Of a DNA stretch of 64,000 nt, positions 1-9,889 are shown piece after piece (positions within the stretch are counted from its first letter, which is position 1; each line of letters opens with the position of its first letter). The position numbers and the translations under genes were made by a program. Under the pieces are notes generated by a model. That model made no database searches, had not been told where the DNA came from, and saw only the letters and a list, made by a program, of their open reading frames with translations. Source of the DNA: Luteolibacter arcticus (GTDB lineage Bacteria > Verrucomicrobiota > Verrucomicrobiia > Verrucomicrobiales > Akkermansiaceae); NCBI RefSeq assembly GCF_025950235.1, contig NZ_JAPDDT010000008.1:265750-329749 (forward strand). Direction: 5' to 3'.

Positions 1-3000
1 CGCGACGGTGCCCTCGACCGAGTCGGGCGCGACGAGTTTCGCATAGCTGGTGCGGTAGAGGATGCCGCGCGGTGTGACCGGCGGGGCCTGCCGGGTGCCC
101 TGCTGCTGGCGGGAGAACCACTGGGTGTCGGCCCATTGCAGGCCGGTGGAATCGAAGAACAGGTGGCCTGCTGTCAGGACCACGCGCTCTGCCACCACCG
201 TGCCGGTGCCGCGACCGAGCGGGGTGCGGATCATGCCGACGTATTGCCAGGGATTGGCCGAGAGGTCGGGGGTTGCGACGCTGAAGGTTTTCGAAGCGTC
301 GAAATTGTTGATACGCAGGTAATCACTCCAGTTCAGCCCGAGGCCGAGGTTCTCGCGGATGCCGATCAGTCGCGACTGCGGGGTGGCGTAGCCCGAGACT
401 GGCTTGAACTCGATGCGGTAGTCGCCGACCGGGAGCACGAAGTCGATCAGCTCATCGGTGCCATCGTTGTCGTCGGTCACGTTGCGCCACGCGGACTCGC
501 CTGTGAGACGCCAGGTGAAGCCTTGGGCGGTTTCCGGGAAGCGGACGACGCCGGTGGTCAAGGGCCGCACGGGCAACACGAGGCTCAGGTCTGCTACGGC
601 ATTCGTAGTATCCACCGTGACGATGGTGGTGACTGCATCCGCGGCACCGGGCCACGGGATGATTTCCACCTGGTAGTCTTCGTCGAGCACCACGTCATTC
701 ACGCTTTCGCCATCGCCGTGCCAGAGGAATTCGGAAGATAGCCGCCACTTTGCGCCGGGGACCGGAAGGTTCACGGTGAGGGTATTTCCGGTGGTGACTG
801 GCACACTGTCAGGCGGCGTCTGCGGCAAGCCGATGTATACGACCACCGTGTCGGAATGGAGGAGGTTGGCTCCGTCCTTCACCGTGAGTGTCACGGGGGT
901 GGAGCCGACCGGGAAGCGGGCGATCGCGCTCTCGCCCGTGGCGCTGCCGCCGGGCCAGGTCCATTCGTAGGAGACGATGGCATTCTCCCGGTCGGTCGAG
1001 GCGGAGGCGTCCAGCACCACTTCCTCCGAGCCGGGAGGCTCGACAATCGCGTAGCCCGGTGCCGGGCCGCGGACGATGGTGTCGGTGATGAACAGGTCCG
1101 GGCCCGCATCTGCCAAGGGCTCGTAATTGGCATTGGGATTGAGCGCGGCGTAGTTGCGGTAGATGTAAGCCTTGCCGGACTGGATGTTGCCGGTCTTGCG
1201 CGCCTTCGGCAGGCCGACGATCAAGTCCTTGCCATCATGGGCCACCGAGTAGCCGTAGTCGGGACTGCTGCCGGCGGTGGGATCCAAGGTCGCATTCGTC
1301 GTAAGATAACCGATCTCCTGCCAGGAGCCGCCGTTGAGGAGAAAGGTGGAGACGCTGCCGGGAATGATGCCGGGGGCACCGACGTTGTCCAATACCGAGC
1401 CGACCACCAGCACGCCATCGTGCAGGGCGATGCTCTTGCCGAAGCGATAATAGCCGGGATAGATGCTGCCATTCGCGGTCCATGTGCCGGCGTTCCTGGC
1501 ATAGCGGAAGACCTTGTCGTCCTGGGGCGAGCCGATCAGCAGTTCGTTGCCCGCGATGGCGAGAGCCCCGCCGAAGTAGTCGCCCTCGCTGATGGCGCTG
1601 CGACCTTGGGGTGCCCGGGGGACCTCGGACTGCACCGTCCCGGACGAGAGCCAGATCACAGACCCCGTGCGCTCGTAGAAGAATACCTTGCTGGGTGAAG
1701 CGAAGCCCGGGCACGACACCGCGATGGAAGTCGCGTCGATGGCCACGGTGGCACCGAAGTTCTCATAGGACGACGGCGTGTGTCCGGTCGGAACGGGCAA
1801 CCGCATCCTCTGGATCCAGACGCCGCCGAGCAACTCGAAGATGTACGCGGCACCGGCACCCGAGACGCCCGAGGTGGTCGATTCCGGCGCGCCGATCACC
1901 AGGAAATTCCCGCTGCGTGCGATCGATGCGCCGAACGATAACCCGTCTGCATCGGGAGGGTCGAGCGTTTGTGCCGCGACCCACTGACCGAAGGATTTCT
2001 GATAGACGACGACGCGTCCGGTGCCCTGGCTTCCATCGGTGCGAGCCCGTGCGCCCACGAAGGCGAAGTCGTCATCCAGCAGCACGGCGTCGCCCTGGAT
2101 GCTGTAAGGCGACAGCGATAGCTGCTGCCAGACGCTGTTGATATTCCCGGCGACGTAGGTCGCGCCGAGCCGCAGGGAGCCGAGCAATTTGTCCGGAGCA
2201 CCGATGAAGGCGGTGTCATCGTTGATCGCCACCGACCAGCCGTAGTTGTCGAGCGCCTTGCCATCCGCCGGTTCGAGGATGTCGGGCACCGGATTCGGCT
2301 TGAGAAGGTCGAAGGAGAACTGGCTTGAACTGGACAAGCCGTTGGAGTCGATCACCTCCAGGGTGACCGGTTTTCCATCGGCGTCCGGTCCTAGCGTGAT
2401 GGTGCCGGATTGGCCGCTGAAGGAACCACCGGGCCAGTGCCAGTTCCATGAGACAATGGGATTGTCCTGAGAGACCACTGCGGGGTCGAGATGAAGATGG
2501 ATGAGGCCATCGCCATCCGAATCCGCGACCACGGCATTCGCGCCGGGGTTCACGACCGGCGGACGACTGACGTCCACGCTGAGGGTATCGCGGGAGATCG
2601 CTCCCTTCTCGTCGATGACCGTCAGTTCGATGCTGGTCACTTCCGGAGGGATCGAGGCGAAAGCTTGCAGACCTGGAACGCTGCCGCCGTTCCAAGACCA
2701 GATGGCCTGAGGTTGGGCGTGGGCATCGATGTCGATCGAGGCACCGCCATTGAGAAAGACCCGGACCGGTTGGCCGTCGAAGCTGGTGGTCGTGATGTCG
2801 GGCCCCGCATTGGCGACGGGCTCGGCATTCGCCGTGTCGAAGGGGGTGGATTTATCGATGATACGCACCACGCCGCCGAGCGGATCCGAGATCACGATCT
2901 TGCCGCCGGAGAACTCGGTCGCGAGCAGCTTGTCGCTGGGAGTCAAGTCGGCCACCGGAAGGACACGCTGGGTCCAGAGGGGAGTGAGCGGGTCGTCTTC

Positions 3001-4251
3001 AAATAGGACGAAATTCCCGGACTGGTCATGGGCGACGAAGGCCTTGCCATCATCATCCATGTCGAGGCCGGTGTAGCCATTGGACGGCATCCCATTGGCC
3101 GGCAACTGAGTCTGGGTCCATGAGGTCCCATTGAACTCGATGACGAAAAGGGTGTGGGGGAAGTTCCGCTGCGCGACGACGACGCCATTGCCGACGGAGA
3201 CGACTTCGCCGAAGTAGGACTGGCCGTAGCCACCCGGCTCGATGGGCGGCGCGAGGGCGATCTGGTGGACCCAGTTTCCGGCGATCTTTTTGAATAGATG
3301 CAGATTCGCGGAAGGCGCGGGAGGTCCCCGGTGCACCACCACCATCAAGTCGTCATCGATGTCGATGGCTGCTCCCCATGCCGTGCCGGGCGTGATGGGA
3401 TTGGGGCCTGGCGAGGGAGGGAGAAGCTCGGAGTGGGTCCAGGTGTTGCCGGTCCAGTCGTAGGCGAAGACGCGGCCTCCGCCGGAAGCGTGAAAGGTAT
3501 TGAACAGATCGGCGAAGACCACCGTTTCGGGATCGAAGGCGTAGTCGAAGCGCGACACGATGGGGGGCGTCGCGGAGAGACCGAGCGGCGTGGCGACCCA
3601 TGAGCCGGAGACGAAGCGGTGGACGGTGAAATTCGTCCCATTGTAGAAGCGGCCGCTGACCAACGTGTTTTCTTCGACAGCGCGGATGTCATGCACGTTT
3701 GCGATGAAGGGCGACGGAGTCCACACGCCTGCCTGGAGGCGGTAGATCTCGGGCACACCTTCGCCGATGGGATCGATGACGAAGGTGTTCCCTTTCAAGG
3801 TGCCTACGACCCGCGACCCGATGGTGGAAGGATCGACGCCAGAGTAGGAAGGCTTCACGAACTCGGTGAAGAGTCCGGCTTGCTTGGAATAGGCGGTGAC
3901 CTGGAGGGTGTCGCTGGCGTTGTTCCCAAATTGGTCGGTGACGACAAGCGTGACGGTGACAGGCGAATTCGTGACAGGGAAGACGCCTTCCGTGATGCGG
4001 CCGCTCGCGTTGCCGCCTGCGCTCGCGTTGCCGCCTGTCCAGGTCCAGTCGTAGGTCACGGCGGCGGGGTCTCCGAGAGACGCGTGGCTACCGCTGCCGT
4101 CGAGCTTGAGCGTGACCGAGCCATCGTCATCGTAGTCGGCGACGGTCGCGTCGATGCCCGCGTTGGTGATGACCTGCGCGCTGGCCACCGGCGTAGCGAG
4201 AGCGAGGAGCATCCAGAGCAGGCCTTCTCGGAGAAGCGGGAAGATTTTCAT
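1..4251 (-). CDS. Giant secreted PKD/beta-propeller protein with trypsin-like C-terminal domain (3' end outside window)
   Basis: The frame stays open from an ATG at 4251 to the window edge, giving at least 1,416 residues with the C-terminus missing. Residues 1-25 form a signal peptide ending VASAQ, so the product is exported. PKD-like beta-sandwich units start near residues 28, 478, 568 and 1049; the last three carry the ANAGPD/NPGAN/ADAGPD signature. Between them (about 150-450 and 640-1040) lie FG-GAP-like propeller blades with repeats such as AFVGA, LVIGAPE and LLIGSPQDD. From residue 1335 the sequence changes to RGTGTVVAERVVLTAGHLF, the beginning of a chymotrypsin-fold serine protease with the catalytic histidine at about 1363; the Asp and Ser would lie outside the window. 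The start is only 18 bases after the stop of the upstream barrel gene, so the two are probably co-transcribed. No Shine-Dalgarno site is visible. The substrate is unknown; a surface adhesin or protease is an inference. Confidence 0.85.
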   Translation of the reverse strand, partial: MKIFPLLREGLLWMLLALATPVASAQVITNAGIDATVADYDDDGSVTLKLDGSGSHASLGDPAAVTYDWTWTGGNASAGGNASGRITEGVFPVTNSPVTVTLVVTDQFGNNASDTLQVTAYSKQAGLFTEFVKPSYSGVDPSTIGSRVVGTLKGNTFVIDPIGEGVPEIYRLQAGVWTPSPFIANVHDIRAVEENTLVSGRFYNGTNFTVHRFVSGSWVATPLGLSATPPIVSRFDYAFDPETVVFADLFNTFHASGGGRVFAYDWTGNTWTHSELLPPSPGPNPITPGTAWGAAIDIDDDLMVVVHRGPPAPSANLHLFKKIAGNWVHQIALAPPIEPGGYGQSYFGEVVSVGNGVVVAQRNFPHTLFVIEFNGTSWTQTQLPANGMPSNGYTGLDMDDDGKAFVAHDQSGNFVLFEDDPLTPLWTQRVLPVADLTPSDKLLATEFSGGKIVISDPLGGVVRIIDKSTPFDTANAEPVANAGPDITTTSFDGQPVRVFLNGGASIDIDAHAQPQAIWSWNGGSVPGLQAFASIPPEVTSIELTVIDEKGAISRDTLSVDVSRPPVVNPGANAVVADSDGDGLIHLHLDPAVVSQDNPIVSWNWHWPGGSFSGQSGTITLGPDADGKPVTLEVIDSNGLSSSSQFSFDLLKPNPVPDILEPADGKALDNYGWSVAINDDTAFIGAPDKLLGSLRLGATYVAGNINSVWQQLSLSPYSIQGDAVLLDDDFAFVGARARTDGSQGTGRVVVYQKSFGQWVAAQTLDPPDADGLSFGASIARSGNFLVIGAPESTTSGVSGAGAAYIFELLGGVWIQRMRLPVPTGHTPSSYENFGATVAIDATSIAVSCPGFASPSKVFFYERTGSVIWLSSGTVQSEVPRAPQGRSAISEGDYFGGALAIAGNELLIGSPQDDKVFRYARNAGTWTANGSIYPGYYRFGKSIALHDGVLVVGSVLDNVGAPGIIPGSVSTFLLNGGSWQEIGYLTTNATLDPTAGSSPDYGYSVAHDGKDLIVGLPKARKTGNIQSGKAYIYRNYAALNPNANYEPLADAGPDLFITDTIVRGPAPGYAIVEPPGSEEVVLDASASTDRENAIVSYEWTWPGGSATGESAIARFPVGSTPVTLTVKDGANLLHSDTVVVYIGLPQTPPDSVPVTTGNTLTVNLPVPGAKWRLSSEFLWHGDGESVNDVVLDEDYQVEIIPWPGAADAVTTIVTVDTTNAVADLSLVLPVRPLTTGVVRFPETAQGFTWRLTGESAWRNVTDDNDGTDELIDFVLPVGDYRIEFKPVSGYATPQSRLIGIRENLGLGLNWSDYLRINNFDASKTFSVATPDLSANPWQYVGMIRTPLGRGTGTVVAERVVLTAGHLFFDSTGLQWADTQWFSRQQQGTRQAPPVTPRGILYRTSYAKLVAPDSVEGTVA

Positions 4252-4269
4252 GATCTTGGGCGGGGAATT

Positions 4270-7200
4270 CTACAGGTCGAAGCGCATCTCGACGAAGAAG
4301 GTGCGGTCACGGGGAAAGTCGGGCAGCGTGAGCAGGGGATTGAAGCGGTAGTCCTCACCGGTGAGGTTGAGGACGCCGGCTTCGAGCGAGCCGCGATTGT
4401 CGAGGAAACGCTTTCCGAGGGAAAAGTCGAGCTGCGTCCACGAGTCGCCGGGCCGGGTGGGCGTGTAGCCGGAATTATCCTGCGAGAAGAAGCGCGCGTT
4501 CAAGCGGCTGAACCAGCCACTGGCATGGTTCCAGATCAGGTAGGCCTCGGCTTGATGAAGGTCTGAGGATTCGGCGGAGGAAAAGCCCGGCACCCCGGAT
4601 GCGGTGAGTTCCGGGAACGAGCGGTCAAGATCGGCGCTGGTATAGCTGTAGCGTGCGCCGAGCGCCCATTCCTCACCGAGGAGCTGGTTCACGTAGGCGG
4701 TGCCTCCCCATTCCTGGTAGTCGAGATCCTCGGCGATTTGCACGGTGTCGTAGTAAGTGAACGTCGAGGAATCGACCGCCAGCACGCCGACACCGCGATC
4801 CGCTGCGGCGGTGCGAACGAAGGCCTCGCCGCCGAGGTAAGTGCGGGTGGGGAATTTGTAGAGCACGCTCGCACCGCCGATGTCGAACAGCAGCCCGGGA
4901 ACGCCGCCCACAACCGATTCATTGATCAAGGTGCGGAAGGACTGGGTGAAGCCCGCGACCTGCGTTGGCTCGAGACGCACGCTTTCGTCGAAGGTGGAGC
5001 CGCCCTGCGAACGCGCGTAGCCGAGGCGCATCGTGAGCTCGTGGGAGGGTGTCCAGACGAGGCCAGCTTTCGGCAGGAGTGCGGAGCTTTCTTCGCGGGC
5101 GTTGGAGACCGGCGGCAGGCTGCTGTTGAAGGGATACTCCTGCCAATCGTAGGCGAGACCGCCGGTCGCCCAAAGTCCTTTTACGAGCTCGCGGGTGTAG
5201 TAGATGTAGGCGACCCAACGCTCGTAGTCCGGGTCCGCAGAAAGGACGAAGGGATCGTCCGGCAAGATGCCGCTTATGGATTGTTTCGAAAGCGTATTGG
5301 TCGTGGGGAAGCTGCCGCTTTCGAAGCGCGTGCCGAAGAGCAGCGTCTGGTGCTCAGTGCTCCAAATGTGCTGCACTTCGCCGAAATAGACTTCGGTTTC
5401 CCGCTCCTGCGTGATGTCACTGGTAAAGGAGAGCGGTGTCGAGAGGCCCGGGTTCGCACGATCGATCAACATCGCGAAGCTCGTGGCACCGGCGTTGCGG
5501 CTGCGGATTCGATCGGTCAATGCACCACCGAGCATCAGCGTGCGGCTCTCCGGCGACCACTCGTGCTGGTAGCTGACCATCGTCACCGGCGACTGCTCCT
5601 GCTCGACGCGGAAGTCCGGATCGTAGGTCGTGGGGTCGTAGAGTTGCCGCAGGTCGCCGCCCTCGAAATCCTGGAACTTCAGGTGAAGGTAGATGCTGTC
5701 CTGCGGGGTCAGCGCATGCCGTAGCTGGAGGTAGGCGGTGGAGCGCTCGACGTCCTGATTCGGCCGGTCGCCGTCAGCGTTGAAGATGTCGTAGTCGAGC
5801 GCGATGCTGGTGCGGTCGAAGCGCATCATCGCGGTGCCGGTGGAGAGGAACTCGCCATCGCCGCGGTAGTTGGTGCGGTTGGTGAAGCCGAAGGGCCGGG
5901 TATCGAAGAGTTCGGTGTATTCCTGCTGCGAAATGTTCTGCGGTAGCAGGGCGGTGCCGGCCGGGGAGATGATATTCGCCATCAGCAGTTCATTGAACCA
6001 TGGCGTTTCCTGCCGCAGCGAGACCCGCCGCGGATCGCGGAGGGCGGCGGCGCTGTTAGAGAGAAAGAGGTGAGCCGAGGGATTGAGGTAGTCGCTGACC
6101 ACCGAGCGCCGCGCTTCTTCCAGGCTCACCTCGGTCATGCCGACATTGTGATAGAAGGCGGCGAGGTTCGACTCGCGGACGGAGCGGTCCTTGTCGAGGA
6201 GGAAGCCGGAGCGGTAGATCGAGCGATTGTCGTTGAGCTCGATGGATTCCTCAAGGTCGGCGATGCCCTTGTTGTAGGCGTTGTCCCGCTGATCGAGCAG
6301 CGCGCGGTAGAAGGGTGGGGTCGGGTCGCCGGGATCGAGCTTCATTGCGAGCCCGAGTTCATGTCCGGCGCGCGCGTCCCTGCGGGTTTCGGCGAATGCC
6401 TTGCCGAGATAGCTGCGGAGAAACGAGCGGTTGGGCTCCACCGCCGCGGCGATGGTGATCGAGCGCACGCCCTGCTCGCGGTTTCGCATTTGGAAGTGCG
6501 CGAGTCCTTGGCCGAGCCAGGCATTGCCCAGCGCGGGATCGATGGCGATGGCTTGCGCGAAGAGCTGCCGTGCTTCCGGGATGCGATTGCGCGACATCTC
6601 CAGATAGGCCTTCAATGAGATCGCCTGCGCATTCCGTGGCGAGATCGCCAGTGCCTTCTCCACCGCGGCGATGGCTTCCTTGGTCCGGCCGAAACTGAAT
6701 TCCAGCTCCGCCACCCGAGCCCAGCCGAGGCCGAAGTCCGGCGACATGGTGACTGCTTCCTTCGCCGCGGCCAAGGATCCCTCGAGTTCGCCGCGGGATT
6801 GCAGCGCATACGAAAGCGCCATCCGCCCCTCCAGGGTGGCGGGAGCATTCACGTGTGCCATTTCTGCCGCGGGTCTTTTCACGACATCGATCAAGAGGCG
6901 CAGCGACTCGGTCAGCGGTCCGTCACCGGCTTGCCGCAAGTCTTCCTCGACCTCATCGATCCGCCCGCTCGCCAATTTCACCGCCGCAGAGTAGCGGTGT
7001 TCTTCTGCCGTACGCGCCGCCGGCAGCAACTCCAGTGCGCGTAGTAGATCGCCCTCCGCATACGCTTTCCGCGACGCGGCGAAATTTCCGCCCAGCCCTG
7101 GGAACCCGGCGGGATTCGCGATGCCGGGGTAGTAGAGAAACCACTGGATGTCCTCCGAGGCATCCAGCACGGCGGTCTTGCGCGGGACCTTGCCGGGCTC

Positions 7201-7728
7201 GGCGATGCCTTGCTCACCGCTTGCCAGATCGATCGCGCCGATGGGGTTCGAGAGCGTGACGGCACCGTCGATCATCGTCACCACGGTCTTTCCACCGGTG
7301 GCCTCGAGGACGAATTCGGTGCCGCGGATGTTGAGGCTGGCGGTCGGCGTCTTGATATCTGACTCCGCATCGGAGCGGCTGAAGAAATAGACAACGCCCT
7401 TGCCGAAATCGATCTTGCTGCGGCCGTCCGCCTGGCCGGTCGACGGTGGCTGAAGGCGCAGGCTGGTCAGTTCGCTCATCCTGAGGACACCGCCGGTCGA
7501 GAGTTCGATGGCCGCGCGGCTGAGTTCGCCGGTACGGACCTGCTCCTGCCATTTCATCCCATCGCCGATGGCTGCCTTCACCCATTTCGCGGGAGCGGCA
7601 GAGCGATCGACCTCGTTCTCTGTGGCGACGATTTTACCCCCCTCCTTTGAGGGTTCGGCCGCGGCCGTGGCGACGGAGATTGCCACCAACCACAAGGCCC
7701 GAGGGAGGGGGAAGGCCATCCCCCGCAT
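4270..7728 (-). CDS. FecR-domain, TPR and outer-membrane beta-barrel fusion protein
   Basis: This 1,152-residue protein begins with a signal peptide (about 1-24). A FecR-like sensor domain follows (about 40-190; NIRGTEFVLEATGGKTVVTM is typical of FecR proteins). Several TPR repeats come next (about 215-480; for example LGLGWARVAELEFSFGR-like helices and ALGNAWLGQGLAHF). The second half (about 590-1152) is a long run of alternating beta strands resembling a TonB-dependent receptor barrel and ends in the strand FFVEMRFDL. I see no TonB box or clear plug domain. In FecR families the sensor normally sits in a separate inner-membrane protein, so this covalent arrangement is unusual. Start choice: ATG 7728 sits 3 bases after GGGAGG, and an in-frame ATG at 7719 is equally possible. 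It lies directly upstream of the giant PKD/protease gene, which suggests a role in its display or export; that is inference. Confidence 0.8.
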   Translation of the reverse strand: MRGMAFPLPRALWLVAISVATAAAEPSKEGGKIVATENEVDRSAAPAKWVKAAIGDGMKWQEQVRTGELSRAAIELSTGGVLRMSELTSLRLQPPSTGQADGRSKIDFGKGVVYFFSRSDAESDIKTPTASLNIRGTEFVLEATGGKTVVTMIDGAVTLSNPIGAIDLASGEQGIAEPGKVPRKTAVLDASEDIQWFLYYPGIANPAGFPGLGGNFAASRKAYAEGDLLRALELLPAARTAEEHRYSAAVKLASGRIDEVEEDLRQAGDGPLTESLRLLIDVVKRPAAEMAHVNAPATLEGRMALSYALQSRGELEGSLAAAKEAVTMSPDFGLGWARVAELEFSFGRTKEAIAAVEKALAISPRNAQAISLKAYLEMSRNRIPEARQLFAQAIAIDPALGNAWLGQGLAHFQMRNREQGVRSITIAAAVEPNRSFLRSYLGKAFAETRRDARAGHELGLAMKLDPGDPTPPFYRALLDQRDNAYNKGIADLEESIELNDNRSIYRSGFLLDKDRSVRESNLAAFYHNVGMTEVSLEEARRSVVSDYLNPSAHLFLSNSAAALRDPRRVSLRQETPWFNELLMANIISPAGTALLPQNISQQEYTELFDTRPFGFTNRTNYRGDGEFLSTGTAMMRFDRTSIALDYDIFNADGDRPNQDVERSTAYLQLRHALTPQDSIYLHLKFQDFEGGDLRQLYDPTTYDPDFRVEQEQSPVTMVSYQHEWSPESRTLMLGGALTDRIRSRNAGATSFAMLIDRANPGLSTPLSFTSDITQERETEVYFGEVQHIWSTEHQTLLFGTRFESGSFPTTNTLSKQSISGILPDDPFVLSADPDYERWVAYIYYTRELVKGLWATGGLAYDWQEYPFNSSLPPVSNAREESSALLPKAGLVWTPSHELTMRLGYARSQGGSTFDESVRLEPTQVAGFTQSFRTLINESVVGGVPGLLFDIGGASVLYKFPTRTYLGGEAFVRTAAADRGVGVLAVDSSTFTYYDTVQIAEDLDYQEWGGTAYVNQLLGEEWALGARYSYTSADLDRSFPELTASGVPGFSSAESSDLHQAEAYLIWNHASGWFSRLNARFFSQDNSGYTPTRPGDSWTQLDFSLGKRFLDNRGSLEAGVLNLTGEDYRFNPLLTLPDFPRDRTFFVEMRFDL

Positions 7729-7927
7729 GGTCCTCCCGTCGGCGGGGGCAACAAGGCAAATACTCGCTTCGTGATGAAATCGTCACATGGGGATCGTAGC
7801 TTGGGATGAGGATTGCGGCTCGTTGGGTAAGGCTGTGACGCTTTTGTGACAAATTGCTTCCGGCCTGAATTGTGCTGGAGACGACGCTGGGGAAGCGCGC
7901 AGCGTGCGCAATCATCGTGAAGCCGAC

Positions 7928-9400
7928 ATGACCTCCCCGGTCCGCCCACATCCCCTGGCTCGCATTTTCCGCGAGACTGCCGTTCCGTTCGCGGGACTGG
8001 TATTGGTCGCCGTGCTCGACCGCTACCGGGGCGGCGGATTCATCAGCGAGGAAGACTGGCAAAAAGTGGCGGCGGTGTCCTGCATCCTGCTGGGCTTCGC
8101 GCTGATCTACCGGCTGTTCTGCACGGTGGTGCTGGACATGGCGGTGGCGAGGACCAAGGGCCGGCCGGTGCCGAGGATCCTCAAGCACCTCATCGGGATG
8201 GTGTTCGTGTTCGCGGCAATCCTGCTGTCGGTGAATGTCGTTTTCAGCGGTGCCTTCACCAGCTTGCTCACGCTTTCCAGCGTCATTGCGGTGGTCGTGG
8301 GTCTCGCGTTGCGGCCCATCATCCTCGATATCTTTTCCGGTCTCAGCGCGAATCTCGACTCGGCATTCCGGATCGGTGACTGGATCGAGATTGCGCGGCG
8401 CAGCGGTGCGACCCCGCAAGCTGGCTGGGTGGAGGAAATCAATTGGCGGACCACACACTTGCGGACGCGCTCGGGCAATCTGGTGGTGTGTCCCAATAGT
8501 ACGCTGAGCACCGCGATCATCACGAACTACTCGCGGCCATCGCGGCTCAGCCGCTTCGACCTGAAGGTGAAGCTGCCGCCCGAGCTCGATCCCGACCGGG
8601 CGCGCGAGGTTCTACTGGCCGCCGTGGAGGGGACCGTCGGCATTGAGGGCGGACCGGATGCTGGAAAAGCTCCTGATGTGCTCATCACGGGGATGGAGGC
8701 GTCCGGCGTGGTGTACTGGATCCGCTTCTGGCTCGACCCCGCTGCGCATTCATCGGACCTCGCGATCGACACGGTGGCGCGCAGCGTCCTGCGGCACCTG
8801 CAGCTATCCGGCATCCCGCTTTCGGAGAAGGTGATCCTGCATCGCGAGCAGCGGGAGCTTCTGGACAGCGTCACGCCCGCCGCCCGCGCGAAGCTGCTGG
8901 GCAGGCTGGCGCTTTTCCATGGGGTGAATCACGGCTCGCTCGACCGCCTGGCGGAAAGCGCTGCCCTGGTCCGCTTCGACAAAGGCGAGGTGCTGATCCG
9001 TCAAGGCAACGAGGATCACGACATGTTCCTGCTGGTCGAGGGCGCGGTGGAGGTGCTGGTCACCGTCGATGGCCGCGAGGTGCTTGTCGCCTCGATGCAC
9101 GCGGGCGACTACTTCGGAGAAATGTCGCTGCTCACCGGCGAGCCCCGGACCGCGACGATCCGTGCGGCGACCGGCGGCGCGGCCTACCGGATCGACCGCC
9201 AGGCGGTCACGCCGCTGCTGGAGGCGAATCCCGACATCATGACACAGCTCAGCCACAATCTCGCCGGCCGCAATCTCCGCCGGCACGCGAAGGAAAACGC
9301 GGCCCATGACGAGAACCACGAGGAGAAGCGCGCTGGCCTCGCGGCGGTGCTGCTCGGGAAAATGATGGGTATCTTCCGCAGCGCCGCTCCGCCGAACTGA
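7928..9400 (+). CDS. MscS-family channel with C-terminal cyclic-nucleotide-binding domain
   Basis: The product (about 490 residues) has three hydrophobic N-terminal segments (roughly 15-35, 50-75 and 85-110). An MscS-type pore helix and beta domain follow, with LTLSSVIAVVVGLALRPIIL and a typical WVEEINWRTTHLRTRSGNL stretch. A cyclic-nucleotide-binding domain follows (about 335-455), with the phosphate-binding-cassette-like GDYFGEMSLLTGEPRTATIR. This layout matches the bCNG subgroup of MscS proteins, in which ligand binding replaces or modulates tension gating. It acts in the inner membrane. A GTG at 7904 is in frame and would add 8 residues; the ATG was preferred because the extra residues are polar and unconserved-looking. 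A second, free cyclic-nucleotide-binding protein follows 68 bases downstream, so the pair may share a ligand signal. The identity of the nucleotide cannot be read from the sequence. Confidence 0.9.
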   Translation: MTSPVRPHPLARIFRETAVPFAGLVLVAVLDRYRGGGFISEEDWQKVAAVSCILLGFALIYRLFCTVVLDMAVARTKGRPVPRILKHLIGMVFVFAAILLSVNVVFSGAFTSLLTLSSVIAVVVGLALRPIILDIFSGLSANLDSAFRIGDWIEIARRSGATPQAGWVEEINWRTTHLRTRSGNLVVCPNSTLSTAIITNYSRPSRLSRFDLKVKLPPELDPDRAREVLLAAVEGTVGIEGGPDAGKAPDVLITGMEASGVVYWIRFWLDPAAHSSDLAIDTVARSVLRHLQLSGIPLSEKVILHREQRELLDSVTPAARAKLLGRLALFHGVNHGSLDRLAESAALVRFDKGEVLIRQGNEDHDMFLLVEGAVEVLVTVDGREVLVASMHAGDYFGEMSLLTGEPRTATIRAATGGAAYRIDRQAVTPLLEANPDIMTQLSHNLAGRNLRRHAKENAAHDENHEEKRAGLAAVLLGKMMGIFRSAAPPN

Positions 9401-9468
9401 GGGGATCGGGCGATTTCGTCACCATTGTTGGGTTGATGCAAGGATGGGCAGGGCCTAGCGGCTCTGGG

Positions 9469-9846
9469 ATGCCGAGCTTGTTGGAACTTGTTGGAGATGT
9501 CCCTGAAATCCATTTCGCCGAGGGCGATGTCGTCATCAAGGAGGGCGCGCCCTCGGGTGACCTTTTTCTCCTGAAGAACGGCGAGGTGGAAGTCACGCGC
9601 GATCAGCTCTCGATCGGGCGGATCTCCAAGGAAGGCTCGGCCATCGGTGAAATGTCCGCACTGCTCGGGGTGCCTGCCACCGCCACGGTCGTCGCGCTGA
9701 CGCCCTGCACCTTCGCCGTGGTGAGAGATGCGGCATCAGTGATTGCCGGCAGCCATGAAATCACGCTGGAAATCGCCCGCAATCTCGCGCGCCGCCTGGC
9801 GTGGATGACTCACACGTACGTCGAGCAGATCTACGACGACGTTTAG
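9469..9846 (+). CDS. Stand-alone cyclic-nucleotide-binding domain protein
   Basis: This is a small protein of about 125 residues that is almost entirely one Crp-like cyclic-nucleotide-binding fold. VIKEGAPSGDLFLLKNGEVE forms the early strands and SAIGEMSALLGVPATATVVA occupies the phosphate-binding cassette. There is no helix-turn-helix and no membrane segment, so it is not a Crp/Fnr transcription factor. The cassette lacks the arginine of strong cAMP binders at the usual place only if the alignment is exact, so ligand binding is uncertain. An in-frame TTG at 9433 would add 12 residues; the ATG at 9469 was chosen. It follows the MscS-CNBD channel gene in the same direction and resembles that protein's C-terminal domain, so it may be a duplicated or soluble partner. 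Confidence 0.8.
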   Translation: MPSLLELVGDVPEIHFAEGDVVIKEGAPSGDLFLLKNGEVEVTRDQLSIGRISKEGSAIGEMSALLGVPATATVVALTPCTFAVVRDAASVIAGSHEITLEIARNLARRLAWMTHTYVEQIYDDV

Positions 9847-9889
9847 AGCCAACGGCTCGAGCTTTTTGGGCGAGTTGGAAGTTTTGAGT

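Noticed and set aside
3619..5724. Plus-strand frames of 315 and 328 codons
   Set aside because: Both mirror the minus-strand PKD and FecR-barrel genes, which have clear signal peptides and domains.
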